The notes beneath the pieces were generated by a model. That model had not been told where the DNA came from, made no database searches, and saw only the letters and a list, made by a program, of their open reading frames with translations. This document shows positions 1-10,893 of a stretch of DNA of 64,000 nucleotides, one piece after another (position 1 is the first letter of the stretch; every line of letters begins with the position of its first letter). The translations under genes and the position numbers were made by a program. This stretch comes from Sophora flavescens (Eukaryota > Streptophyta > Magnoliopsida > Fabales > Fabaceae), in contig CM061065.1 of NCBI GenBank assembly GCA_030762895.1, positions 72,648,200 through 72,712,199 of the forward strand, in the 5' to 3' direction.

Positions 1-666
1 GCGATCCTGGTGGGGTGAGCGGCGCTGCTGTTTGGTTGAGAAGGAGGAGGAAGAAGGAGATGGAGTTGAGGTAGGAGGAAGAAGAAGAAAAGAAAAAGAA
101 GAAAGAAAAAGTTGCAGAGAAGGAGAAGAAAAGAGAGAGTGAGGGCGTCGAGTGAGTGAGAGAGAGAAAAGAGAAACTTTAGTTTTTAAACTAGTTACTT
201 AGTGATAGGTACAAAATGAGTGATAAATATTAGGCCTAAAATAAACATGTTTTTACTTTTTAGAATCTAAAAATAAAGATTGATAAAGATATGTTTTCGA
301 AATTCAAATTAGAGTAAAGATTAATAGTTGAACTGATCAACTAAAAAAATACTCAGTCCAAAATTTAATCTCCGATAAATGTCAAACCAACATATTTTTA
401 ACTCTAAAATTAAATAGAATGGGAATATGAAAATGCTTTTCTCTTAATCATATTATGAAAAATATTTTTCTGTACTGGTATATTAGTGACAATAACGTAA
501 TTATTGTCTAGTAAGCGTGCATTCACTGAATTGAGTCAGTGCTAACGCACCTAATAAAATAATTTGAAGAGAGTAATTTAATTACTCAAACTAAACCACA
601 TAACATAATAAATTTAAACATCCAAATAAAATAATTAATCCTAGGTGTAAAAACTAGGGTGTTACA
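1..666 (-). repeat. gypsy-type LTR fragment, left part outside the window
   Basis: The segment ends with GGGTGTTACA at 657-666, the reverse complement of the usual plant Ty3/gypsy LTR start TGTAACACCC, so it is read as the beginning of a minus-strand LTR. The first 180 bases are purine-rich on this strand (CT-rich on the minus strand), as in a transcribed leader, and the rest is AT-rich. No ORF of note is present. The other LTR end lies outside the window, so family and completeness cannot be judged. Confidence 0.4.
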
Positions 667-941
667 TAATGTGAGTTGCTCACCTTATCATCCTTCCGGA
701 GAATCAGCTGCTGGAGGGCAAATCAGGTGCTCAGGCGTCACAGTTCTAAAACCTCAGCTTTGGCAGCAAGTGACCGTCATGGAAGTCTCTAGAACCACTG
801 CCTTTGCTTGAAACAGATCTAGTGCACCTGTTTTTGCCTCTCTTGAGCTCTCTCATTCCCCCTAGTTTTCTGAGGTCTTAAAGGATGCAAGTGATTGTTC
901 CAAGACCATTGCTAAAACAGATCGAGTGCACCATTCGGAGT

Positions 942-1121
942 CTAGTTTTCCCTTTGGCATATTTCATAAAACTCTCTGATGGGATGTAGCTTTAATGTTT
1001 CGGGTGTGATAAGGGGTTCCAAAAGTGGCCTTATACTTTGCCACACAACCTCCTCATTGAATTCTGGAAAACTCAGTCGCTCGACTCTCCTCTCTTGCTC
1101 ACCCGTGAAGGGAACGAAGCC
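942..1121 (-). pseudogene. exon-like open stretch, 59 codons, unidentified
   Basis: On the minus strand a 59-codon frame runs to a TAG at 942-944. It follows a T-rich stretch ending in AG, which could be a splice acceptor. Its composition looks protein-like, with acidic and aliphatic residues and segments such as LSFPEFNEEVVWQ and TPETLKLHPIREFYE, unlike the surrounding low-complexity DNA. After the stop, two related copies of a roughly 35-base unit (GGTGCACT..GATCTG) follow, as might occur in a 3' UTR. I do not recognise the family. It could be the last exon of a gene fragment carried by a transposon, or chance. Confidence 0.25.
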
Positions 1122-1351
1122 TCAACAAATGTTTAGGATTTTAAACCCTTTCAATGTAACTTTTTATAGGATTTTAAACCCTTTCAATCTTCTGTATCAG
1201 TCTATATTACACTTCATGAATGAGATCCGGTTTGGGTTATTGATTCAACTTATACTTCGCACATATATTTTAGTTTTCAAAACAGAAACACAAAACATGA
1301 AAGCAATTGTGAAACTGAAACTTTGAGGAAGGCAATGCGGAAGGGTACGTA

Positions 1352-1620
1352 TACTAGATAAAAAAATTATTAAAATAACCTTTAACGTTAGTTCGATAAA
1401 GAACTGACGTTAAAATGTTCACTGTTAACGTCAGTTGATTATTGAACTGACGTTAAAAGTGAGTCACTTCACTTTTAACGTCAGTCCTTAAAACAACTGA
1501 CGTTAAAATTGAATTAATGAAGTCTGATATTTACAAAACTACCACCGCCCCCTTTTTAACGTCTAGCTTTTGGTTAACTGACGTAAACCTTTACCATCTA
1601 ATGTATATTTTCCACTAGTG
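1352..1620. mobile_element. small non-autonomous CACTA-like element (MITE-sized)
   Basis: The right end reads CCACTAGTG, giving CACTAGTGGAAAATA on the opposite strand. The left end TACTAGATAAAAAAAT is a degenerate match. Between them the unit TTAACGTCAGTT occurs several times in both orientations, the usual layout of CACTA subterminal repeats. No transposase is present and no clear 3-bp target duplication is seen. Length is about 270 bp. Confidence 0.6.
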
Positions 1621-2878
1621 AAATAATGTCGTAAAAACACGGATGTTACACTTCCCTGCTCATAATAGACATGAAATATAGAAACAGGGGTGTTTCACCC
1701 TAAACTTTTTCAATGATATAATAAAACACCAAACAGAGTAAATACAAGCCAGTTAAATTAATGAATACTTAACAAAGATGATTAAATAACAAACGTTAAG
1801 ACGATGATGTTGTACCTTGGTAGCCGAGTGGCCAAGGGGGCCTTGATGCTTATTGGTCAAGGTGTTGAGCTTTGGTGCTTATTGGCCAGAGTGTTAAATG
1901 ATGTTGTACCTTGGTAGCCTAGTGGCCAAGGGGGCCTTGATGCTTAATGATCAAGGTGTTGAGATCTGGAGCTTATTGGCCAGAGTGTTAATTAAAGATT
2001 AAAGATTAAAGATTAAAGATAATGTTAACTTTGGTGCTTATCGGCCAAAGACATTAAGCCATAATAAATGGTGTTGATGGAGGTGGTGGTCAAATGATTG
2101 TTTTCTGTATGCATGCATTCATGCACAAAGTTGTTAGGGGAGGTACGACAACTGGGGACGTCGTCCGAGAGTAAGGTGATCTAGCCATTCGCGGTGATTC
2201 AAGTGAATCGTGTACACTCGTGGTGGCGCATCTGAGAGTAAGGTGCGTCGACTATCCAAGGGGTTCACCCATGGTTTGGTGGACTGTCGACATTGGTGCT
2301 TAATGGCCAATGTGGATATGTAACTCCAAAGTCGTATTCCCGGTATAGATGGATCCATATGCATTCGGAGTAGTGAGTCACATTGCATTACTTAGATGTT
2401 ATAGGTGATGTGCTTTGTGATGTATGGTATGATGATGTATGTTATGTTTGCTTTGTTGCATGTTAATCTTCCCAATTATCCTATTGTCGCTATGTTTATA
2501 TATATGGTTCTTACTCCCCGTTCTTCTGTTTCTTTGTTGGCATATATCTTTTATGCAGAGGACGGTGAGTAGCCAATTAAGGAGTGACTCCGATAAGCTG
2601 CTACTCTTAGTTTAGGATTTCCCAGTTTAGTTTATGTTGTTTATTCGAGATGTTTCGGACTATGGTTATACCAGCTCTGTAATGTGACAACGGGATTGGG
2701 TTTTGTTTATTGTCATGTTTTCTTTTAAAACTTGTTATTTCCGCGTTATGACGTTTTGTTTATAATGTGGTATCTTCTACCCATTGGTTTTATTATTATG
2801 ATATAATATGCATGTGTTTTCAATATTAAATCTTTTACGTTGTGCTTTATAAATACATGCGGGACAGAGGGTGTCACA
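1621..2878 (+). repeat. gypsy-type LTR remnants
   Basis: Two LTR-like termini are visible: CGGATGTTACA at about 1,640-1,650, matching the LTR terminus of element B at 21,854-21,864, and GGGTGTCACA ending at 2,878, which looks like the 3' end of a plus-strand LTR. The DNA between has no ORF and resembles Tekay-type LTR sequence. It includes the direct repeat at 1,807-1,994. Boundaries other than these termini are uncertain. Confidence 0.4.
1807..1994. repeat. 94-bp direct tandem duplication
   Basis: Two near-identical 94-base units start at ATGTTGTACC (1,807 and 1,901), each containing TTGGTAGCC and GCTTATTGGCCAGAG. A run of four ATTAAAG heptamers follows at about 1,991-2,020. The duplication lies inside the LTR remnant and is probably a local slippage or unequal-exchange product. 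Confidence 0.75.
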
Positions 2879-3475
2879 ATGTACGCACTCTTTGTCAAAA
2901 CAATTTGCTTTTAGTTATGAATTTCATTTATCGTTTAAAATTATTATTCATTTATCATTTAAAATTATTATTGATTTATCATGTTATAGTCTAAATTATA
3001 ATTAATAAAAAATAACTAAAGTTTATAATTAATTATGAATTTTATACAAAATATTAAATAATTAATTAAAAAATATAATAATTCTTATTTTAAATAAATA
3101 ATTAATAAAAATTAGATAAATTAAATTATTTATTTTAAAAAATATATATATATTGCAATTCGCGATGGCTTGGCCGTCGCTACTTCTCTTGTGATTTGCT
3201 ACTGCCAAGCCGTTGTTACGGTCTTATGATTTGCAATTGCCAAGTCATCGCTACTGTCTTGTGATTTGCAACGGTCAGGCCGTAGGTAGCAGGTGAAATT
3301 TTGCGACGGAAAAGGCCGTCCAAATTTAAAAAAATCGTCAGAAACTGTTTGCAACAACCATTTATGCGACGGATCCGAAGCCATCGCAAATCCATCAGAA
3401 AAACTCATTTTGTGACGGATTTGTGCTATTTGCAACGGCCTTTGGACTACGCTAATACCATTTTTTCTTGTAGTG
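2879..3475. mobile_element. CACTA-like element end with subterminal repeats
   Basis: The stretch ends in TTTTTTCTTGTAGTG, whose reverse complement CACTACAAGAAAAAA is a classic plant CACTA/MITE terminus. Three diverged units of about 40 bp at 3,167-3,285 (GTGATTTGC..GCCAAG..GCCGT) look like subterminal repeats, and GCAACGG/GCGACGG words recur further in. The left terminus is not recognisable; 2,879-3,150 is plain AT-rich DNA. No coding capacity was seen. Confidence 0.5.
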
Positions 3476-3631
3476 AATGACTGCTTCTTATTCTAATAGA
3501 GAACATTATTATTAGACTTGATAATGACTTACAATTGATCCCTATGGCAATTATTAAACTTAAATTATGCAAATTCAGTTTATAAACCAAAATATAGAAA
3601 ACATTTTAGTATTACAGCTACACATTAGAAG

Positions 3632-4578
3632 TTTGGTGGCTAGGATACGATACGGGGTGATAGGATAAGATGACAGAATATGAGTAGGATATGATATGAA
3701 CATGATAAGTTGTTATCTTATCTGGTGTTTGATGTCCACTAGATAACCAACTAGATAACATTATAACTTTAAAATAAATTTTGAATTTTTTTTTATTTTT
3801 TCTAAATTTTTCATATTTTATTAGATTTTATCTTTTTTATAATTTTTATTTTTTAAAATTATATAAAAAGACAAAATTATTCTTGTGATAAAATTACATA
3901 TGATTTTTTTAAAATTTTAAAATATTGTTTAACTTAAATTATTTTTTAAATATTCAGTTTTTAGTTTTTACTTTAAATATAATTAAATTTTCAAAAAAAA
4001 AAAATCAGTTCTTTAAAATAATTTAAAATAACAAAATTAGCCTAAAAATAATTTTAAAATTAATTATGAATATTTATTAATTTAAATTAATTTTATATTT
4101 TTTACATTAATATTTATTTTCATTTTTTATTTTATATACTTTTATAATTTGTTATATTTAAAATTATAATTTTTTTTAGATTTGTCTAGATTTTTTTAAT
4201 TTTTTTATATTATATAAAATGAAAAAGTTAGCCTTTTTAAAATATAACGTATAAATTTTCAATTCTTTTAATTTTTTTAGATATTTCTATTAATTGAAGT
4301 TTATTTTTATATTTTTTAACTGCTTTATTTTTTTAGTTTATATATTTTAATATTGTATTATACTTCAAATTAATATTTTATTATACTTTAATTATTTTAT
4401 ATATAAATTTTTTTATATTTATTACATTTTAAATCACCATATTCCATCATGTTAATTTCTAACACAACCCCCATCAGTATAAATTTTTAATTAGATTGAC
4501 AGGATATGATAGGTGTTAGGTTTGAGACAGGATGTGATAGCTTATCCTATCATGTCTCTCTTATCTTAACCACCAAAT
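3632..4578. mobile_element. AT-rich terminal-inverted-repeat element, non-autonomous
   Basis: The left end TTTGGTGGCTAGGATA (3,632) and the reverse complement of the right end TTTGGTGGTTAAGATA (ending 4,578) form terminal inverted repeats. GGATAAGATG/GATAGGATAAGC motifs just inside are also inverted. The 0.9-kb interior is extremely AT-rich with no ORF. The termini resemble hAT or PIF/Harbinger MITEs, but I could not define a target duplication, so the superfamily is open. Confidence 0.55.
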
Positions 4579-4709
4579 GAACCCTAAATGTTCTATGACC
4601 CCAACAACAAAGCTTTTATACTGCAACACAATTAAAGAAAGTCATTTATTTCAATCCAAATGAAGGAAAAAGCAAACAGAATCTTTCTTCCACCTATCTA
4701 TATATCAGA

Positions 4710-4877
4710 TGATCGCCTATCTTAAAATGATGTGTCACTTTCTGTCCCACCCAATTAAATTATACCACTGGGAAAATTAATTATATTATTTATTATAAAT
4801 ATGTTATCTTTAAATGACATGACATAATTTAATGAGGTGGGACTAGAAGTGACACACTATTCTGAGATAGGTGATCA
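4710..4877. mobile_element. MITE with long (about 42-bp) inverted repeats
   Basis: The left arm starts TGATCGCCTATCTTAAAATG and the right arm, read on the minus strand, starts TGATCACCTATCTCAGAATA. Both continue through GTGTCACTT to GTCCCACC. The whole 168-bp element can fold into one hairpin with a short AT-rich loop. It has no coding capacity. Confidence 0.7.
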
Positions 4878-5387
4878 CCATCCCTATATATCTTGCCTCA
4901 ATCAAATAGCTAGATTTTATAATTAACACTACACAAGAAACTACCTTCAATAATGCCTATTTAATAGCATTTTTGTTAGGAAATGTTATAAAATAATATG
5001 CAAAAGTGTTTAATAGCGCTTCCTTAGGGATACCTTTAATAATGTTTCCTTAATGTTGTACTATCTTCTCCCCATTCTTTTTAAAGAAAAATGTGCTCCA
5101 CCTTCAATAGAGCATCATCAAGGAAGCACTATTAAAGCGAATACCGTTAACAACGTTTCCTCATGGAAGTGATATCATTCCCCTATTTTTTTTTTTGGAA
5201 AAACACACTCCATCTTCAAGCGCTATTAAAGGGGATACCTTAAATAGTGCTTCCTCAGAGAAACACTATCTTTTCCTTTTTCTTTAAAAATTAAAATATT
5301 TTGTATTGATCGTCTATTCATTTATATATTAGTAGTCCCCTGCTGTATTTTTTGCTAGGTTTTTATTAGACTCAGTCGTATCCTTTG

Positions 5388-5759
5388 ACTCCATTTAAAG
5401 AATGTATGTATGAATACTTTTCTTTTTGGTTTATAAATCATGATACTGATGGAATTTCTTTTTTAGTTTCCAAATTCAGAGACACAAAGTCTGGAGTTTC
5501 TAAGAGGAATATCGTGATTTATTTTTATTCCTTTGTCTCCATTTGAAGAAGGTATGTATGAATTTTTTCCTTTTTAGTTTCCAAATCGTGATATTGATGG
5601 ATATTTTATACAAAATTTCCAAATCTAGAAATTCAAAGTCAGAGGTTTGTAAGCGGAATTAAAATCACGATTCCTTTCCATCAGCCCGTCTATGTTTGAT
5701 GAAGGTAAATATGATTCATTTCATTTTTTGTTTCCAAATTTTGATACTAGTAAAATCTC
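5388..5759. repeat. ~150-bp tandem repeat, left half (continues at 17,948-18,240)
   Basis: Units share CTCCATTTGAAGAAGGTA, then a T-rich stretch, then TTTCCAAAT..GTGATA and AGAGG(G)AATATCACGATT. About two and a half diverged units lie left of retroelement A and about two right of it. The broken unit is interrupted exactly at A's ATCTC target duplication. The repeat is internal to the CACTA-like element. Confidence 0.6.
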
Positions 5760-7009
5760 TGAAATAACCAAAGTTAACACAAGAAGGGGGTAGAATTGTG
5801 TTTACCAACGTTTTAGAAAACTTTGATAATATTTTCGTAGGCACAATAAGAAAAAACTAAAGTAAAGAAAATTAGACGAGTGACACGTGTAATTTTGAAA
5901 CAGCACGTGTGCAAACAGAGAAAGATAGAAAGAGATTTGATATTCACAATCTTAACTCCCTAGGTTAAAAGCTATAACAAATAAAATATTAAATAAATTA
6001 AAGAGATTAGGGAAGAGGAATATCACTCAAGAGATTTATACTGGTTCACCTCTAGTTCTTGGCAGCACCAAGATTATCCACTATAACTGATCTAATTAGA
6101 GTACAAGTATTCTTTTCACACCTAACCTCTACAGTCTCACACTCAAACAAGTATTATTTTCTCACCTAGCCTCTCCAGGCTCAACAATAAAGAGTAAAAA
6201 GGTTTTGTGTATTTAATACAGCTTTGCAAATATTTCTTGTAACACTCAGAGAGTGGAGTAAATGTAAGAATGAAAGACTGCGAAATTTATAACAAATGAT
6301 TGAAGATATAATAAATGAAGGAATGAATGAGCAGAGTAAATTCTTCTTGAATATGCACAGAGTCTCTTGTCTCCATCTTCATGGTTTGCACTATTTAAAG
6401 GCTTCAATCAATTCGATCCATTAGACCCAGCTCCAGAAAGTGAGTTCCTTTAACTTGAAGTTCTAGGACGCCATTAATGCCAAAGAGTCGTTCTGAGTAA
6501 GCATTAAATGTTTATGGACGTTGAGATTTGACATATGCGACCAATAGTACACTTTGTTCTGAGTAGTTGTTGTTTCAGAGTTGCAGCAGCAGAGCTTTTG
6601 TACGTGCAGCAGAGGACTTTCCCATTTCAGTGCAACACTCAGTTCACCTTTTGGAAAGTACTTTTTCTTTGTACTTGAAATAGCTAAAAGCTACCGACTT
6701 GGTGCAGAGGTAGCATGTTTATTCCTTAAAACCTTGAAAGAATGATTTCTTTATTCTTTGTGCTTGGTGCTTTTGTCTAGAGGTCTTCGAGGTCCTTAAA
6801 GAAGGCATCTTTTTCAAATAAGATTGGCCTGGAATTTCTTCTGACAAACTGGAAATTAGACGTGTGCAATAGAGTCAAGAAATAGACGGGTGCACTGATC
6901 CAGTAATAGACGGGTGAGCAAGTCATTTTCAGACGAGTGATCCACTGATGCTTCTTCAGAATTTTGATCCCTGCCACGTCATCAACTAGATCTGATCTTT
7001 GACCTTGGA
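5760..7009 (-). repeat. 3' LTR of A, lacking its U3 start
   Basis: It starts TGAAATAACCAAAG exactly like the other LTR at 17,050. It retains a 0.65-kb middle section (about 6,135-6,780) that the 5' LTR lacks, including the probable TATA region (TTTAAATAG on the minus strand near 6,390). It stops at GATCTTTGAC, about 258 bp short of the LTR start seen at 17,685-17,942, so the first part of U3 and the polypurine tract were deleted. TAGACGGGTG/TAGACGTGTG words occur at 6,860-6,945. Confidence 0.8.
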
Positions 7010-9231
7010 CACAAAAGAAACTAAGTCCTAATTTCTAAGAACTAGGTCCTCCTTTACCCTTGAAGAAAGCTTCCAGCATCTTATGCATTGCATCTTGTTG
7101 AGCCAAGATTGTGGCTTGAAAGGAGGCTAGTTGTTCTAAGGCTTGATATTATTTCTGTATAACATATTGTTGACATGTAGCCATTCCATCTAGCCTCTGA
7201 TGAGCAGCATGGACATGAGCAACAACAGGAGTCGTAGAGTTTGTTGTCGCCAGAGAAGTTGCAGAGGTTGCAGGTGCAGATGGAGGAGAACTAGGAGGAG
7301 TGGTAGGAGGCATCTCTTCAACCACAATTTCATCCTCGGGTTGAGGATACATAAAGACATTGGTTGAGAGGGTAGTTTCAAAATCATTGTTTGGGAAGAA
7401 GTGTTCTAGAAACCACTTGATCCCTTCATGATGTAGAGGAGAATCTACCCGTGTTAGCATGAACTCATAGGATCTCCTTATGAGGTTGATGGGGGTAACA
7501 GGGATTGACCCAGTTAAGTTTAAGACAGAGAATGGAAAGATGACAAAGAAAGGAGGGAAAGATTAAATTGAAGGGGAAAAGGGATAAAGAGCATAGGCTT
7601 GTCTACCAATGGTAGGGATTATCTCCTTTTCTGTGGCAGAGAGACCCGAGCAAGAGCCACATCTTAAGTAAATATCTCCAACTTTTAGGTACCGAGAGGA
7701 GGCTGCAGTTGTAACAATCCTTTTTCTGAACTTCAGTCTGTCATCATCCAGATCAATCAAACAATCTATTTTTTCACCAAAGATGTCAATGATCTTCTGC
7801 TTTCCTTTCAGAACCATAGAGTCTGGCATAATCTTGATCATAGTAGAGGGCTTCATGATCAATGGAGGATTAGGCTTCCATTTTGCATAAAGTTGCCGTT
7901 TCTTTGCCAATTGGACCATTTGCCTTTCCACTTCCAAAGAGGCAATAACTGCCAGATCCTTGCTAGAAAGCATGGCAGAAATGCAGTCATCAAATACTGA
8001 AAAGGAGTGTTTCTAGAGAAGAGTTGATAGTGAGGTAAGGAGGATTTGGGAAGTGAGTTATGTATGATTTCAGAGAAGAGATCAAGAAATATTATTCTCA
8101 AGGGGACACGACACTGATTTTTCACATAATCAGGTGTAGGTGATCTAGGAGGAGGTGAGGTTGGTGAGTCAAAGATGTCAAAATCATTGAGTTGATCATC
8201 TTGATAAGATTCACAAGAGTGCGATGAGTGTGATGTCGATGGTTCAGACAATTGAGTTTCAGGTTCAAGTGTAGGTGATGTAGGTGTCGGTGTGGGAACT
8301 TTTTGTGGTGGTGGTGATTCAGTAACAGGGGGAGGTGATGGAGTTTTTGTTTTAGATGGGGGAGATGGTGTTCTGGTTTTGGTAGGAAGTGATGTTTGAG
8401 TTTTTGTAGATGGAGGGGTTGGCAGTTTAGTTTGAGATGGTGATGAGGGTGGTGTTTCCTGCAATACCAGTCTCCTCTTGAATCTTGTTGATTGTCTAAG
8501 AGGCTCAGAAGCCTTCCTCTTAGTTGTTGTAGTTCTCTTCTTCTTGGGGATCACAGTCTCATCAACTTGAGACTCCCCCTCAGCCTATCCAACATCCTTA
8601 GAAACTCTTTTCCTCTTGGTAGGCAGTTTCTGTGGCTTGGTAGAAGTAGTGGCAGTAGAAGTAGTAGTAGTTTCACCATCATTTACTTGTTGAGGTTCTT
8701 CTATAGCAGGTTCCTCAAAGGGTGTCAACTGTACCTTCATCAAAGATGGAGTCTTGGTAGTAATCTCTGTGCAGATATTTACACTAAAGGCAGTGTTCAA
8801 ATTCATCAGAGTATTTGCCCTAAATACTCTGGTCATAAGGATGCCATAGGGATATCCTTTCTTGGTTCCCTTGGCAGCCTTTTCCATGTGTCTAAAAATA
8901 AGGTCAGTGATATCTATCTTGATCTTTTGAATCAGGTGATAGATAGCAAATTTCTCTATTTTGCTCACATGGTCTCTAGACCCAGTCCTAGGCATTACAA
9001 AGTTAATAATGAGGACATGAAGAAACCTTGCCTTAGCAGTCAGACACTTAGAGTCTAGGTCTTCTGGTTGAGGGACTCCATAGATGGCAATGTTGACAGC
9101 TTCTTCCCCTATGGGATTCATCGAATCCCTTGGGCATTTAGTCACTTCATCAAGCGACTCATGGGTAATGATGACATGATCATCCCCGATGTAATAGCTC
9201 GATTTTCGGATACGTTGTATTAACAGTAAAG

Positions 9232-9233
<2 letters not shown>

Positions 9234-9294
<61 letters not shown>
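9234..9294. repeat. (TA)n microsatellite
   Basis: About 60 bases of uninterrupted AT dinucleotides lie inside the X solo LTR. The related X2 copy lacks the tract at the equivalent place, so it arose or expanded after the copies separated. Confidence 0.95.
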
Positions 9295-9298
<4 letters not shown>

Positions 9299-9940
9299 AG
9301 TGAGGAATTCTACTTTCCAAATTTCTGATCAAAAATAAAATATTATGTTTATTCGGACGAATTTTGGTGAAAGTTTGAACGGAAAACGGTCGCTGTTTTC
9401 ACTTACAGTAAGATTTTAATGATTAGAAAACCTAATTTTGACTCGTGAACGAAATGATTTATATTTAAATCATGTTTCCAAAGAGTTTGGTTAGTTTGAA
9501 AATTTTCAACCAAAAACGAAATATTACGCTTTTATTCGGGCGTAAAACCCTAATCGGGAAACCGTTGGAATCGGCAACTGAACTGTAGAAATAGAACGGG
9601 ACACCAGAGGAGTTAAGCGATGAGATGACTCATCAAGAATTTATGATTCAATTAATGTTAGAAATTATGATTTTTTACGTGAAATGACCAAGATACCCTA
9701 AGCTTAACCTAACCGACGTCGAGTTAAATCTTAACCGTGGTTAGGGAACCATGGTTAGTTTGTGTGGACAAGGGGCATCCACACCACTCAAATAATAGGA
9801 GCCACATGAATTTTAACCCTAGTTAGTAACATAACCCTAGTTAAGTTAACTATTAACTATGGTTAAGCTTATATTAATTAAATATTCACAAAACCCATTA
9901 AACCAATTCCTTATAACCAAACAAAGCCTAAATCCAAGCC

Positions 9941-9947
9941 TATATAA
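9941..9947 (+). promoter_or_regulatory. TATA box of LTR X
   Basis: TATATAA sits in the context AAGCC-TATATAACCATCC. The same context recurs in X2 at 63,675 and is followed in both by a pyrimidine-rich leader (CTTCATTTTCTTC). This is the likely start of U3-driven transcription. Confidence 0.55.
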
Positions 9948-10605
9948 CCATCCAAACCATGGCCTTCCACCCTCTTTTCACTCATCTTCTTCATTTTCTT
10001 CATGTTCTTTATGTTCTTCACTAAAAACACTTAAACTCCATTTTCAATCTTCAAAGCTCCAAGTGCTATCAAGTGAAACTTACCAAGATCATCATCTATT
10101 CTTCCTCCATCTTCTTAAATTAGGAAACATGATCATATCCTTCCACTCTTAAGCTTTTGTTCTTCATATTTCATGAGTTTCCATTTCGGTGTTTGAATAT
10201 TTTATGATATTGAGGATGTTTGATGTCCGTCAGACCGTGATGGCTATCACGGCCAGGCCGTGGCAGAATCTGACTTTATTGATTATTGATTTGATTATTA
10301 CGGAACTGGTTGTGATAAATTGTTTGATTGTGATATTTGAATATTTTCTCATATTATGTTATGCATGATCTTCCTGGTTTTTAATATTGTGCTTAGTGGA
10401 TTTTAAGCAAAGATATATGTTGTTCAAGAGATAATGGTTTTGGGTGTGAGTATAATGGTGATTTAGAGGTGCCTAACCTAGATGAATTATTTTAAAGAGG
10501 TGTTGTGACATAGAATATGTGTAAAGGCTTTGATGGATGGTGAAGGCACTAAGCTGTTAATAATGTGGGTCAGTGAGATTCATGTATAGGTGTTGTTGTC
10601 CACAA

Positions 10606-10893
10606 CCGTGTATTGGTAATATAATACACAAGGACAAAGGTGTATTGGTAATATAATACACAAGGACAAAAGTGTATTGGTAACATAATACACAAGGACA
10701 GCTGTGTGTTGGTAATATAATACATCGTGTATTGGTAATATAATACACCGTGTATCGGTAATATAATACACGAAATCACATCTGTGTATTTGTAATATAA
10801 TATACCCGTGTATTGGTAATATAATACACGAAATCACATCTGTGTATTGGTAATATAATACACCGTGTATTGGTAATATAATACACGAAATCA
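10606..10893 (+). repeat. array of ~10 short palindromes in LTR X
   Basis: About ten copies of a 21-23-base near-palindrome with arms GTGTATT and AATACAC are separated either by nothing or by ACAAGGACAAAG or ACGAAATCACATCT spacers. The homologous spot in B's LTR (about 20,241-20,260) has a single palindrome, CGTGTGTT..AACACACG. The array lies downstream of the TATA box and so would be transcribed. Frames open through it only because of the repeat. Confidence 0.85.

Noticed and set aside
8492..9058. 188-codon plus-strand frame opposite A's ORF3
   Set aside because: It is a shadow of the minus-strand ORF3, whose minus-strand reading matches D's ORF3 residue by residue.
10606..10893. Regularly spaced repeats resembling a CRISPR array
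   Set aside because: The units are palindromes of about 21-23 bases with no unique spacers (spacers are absent or identical), and they lie inside a plant LTR with no cas genes.
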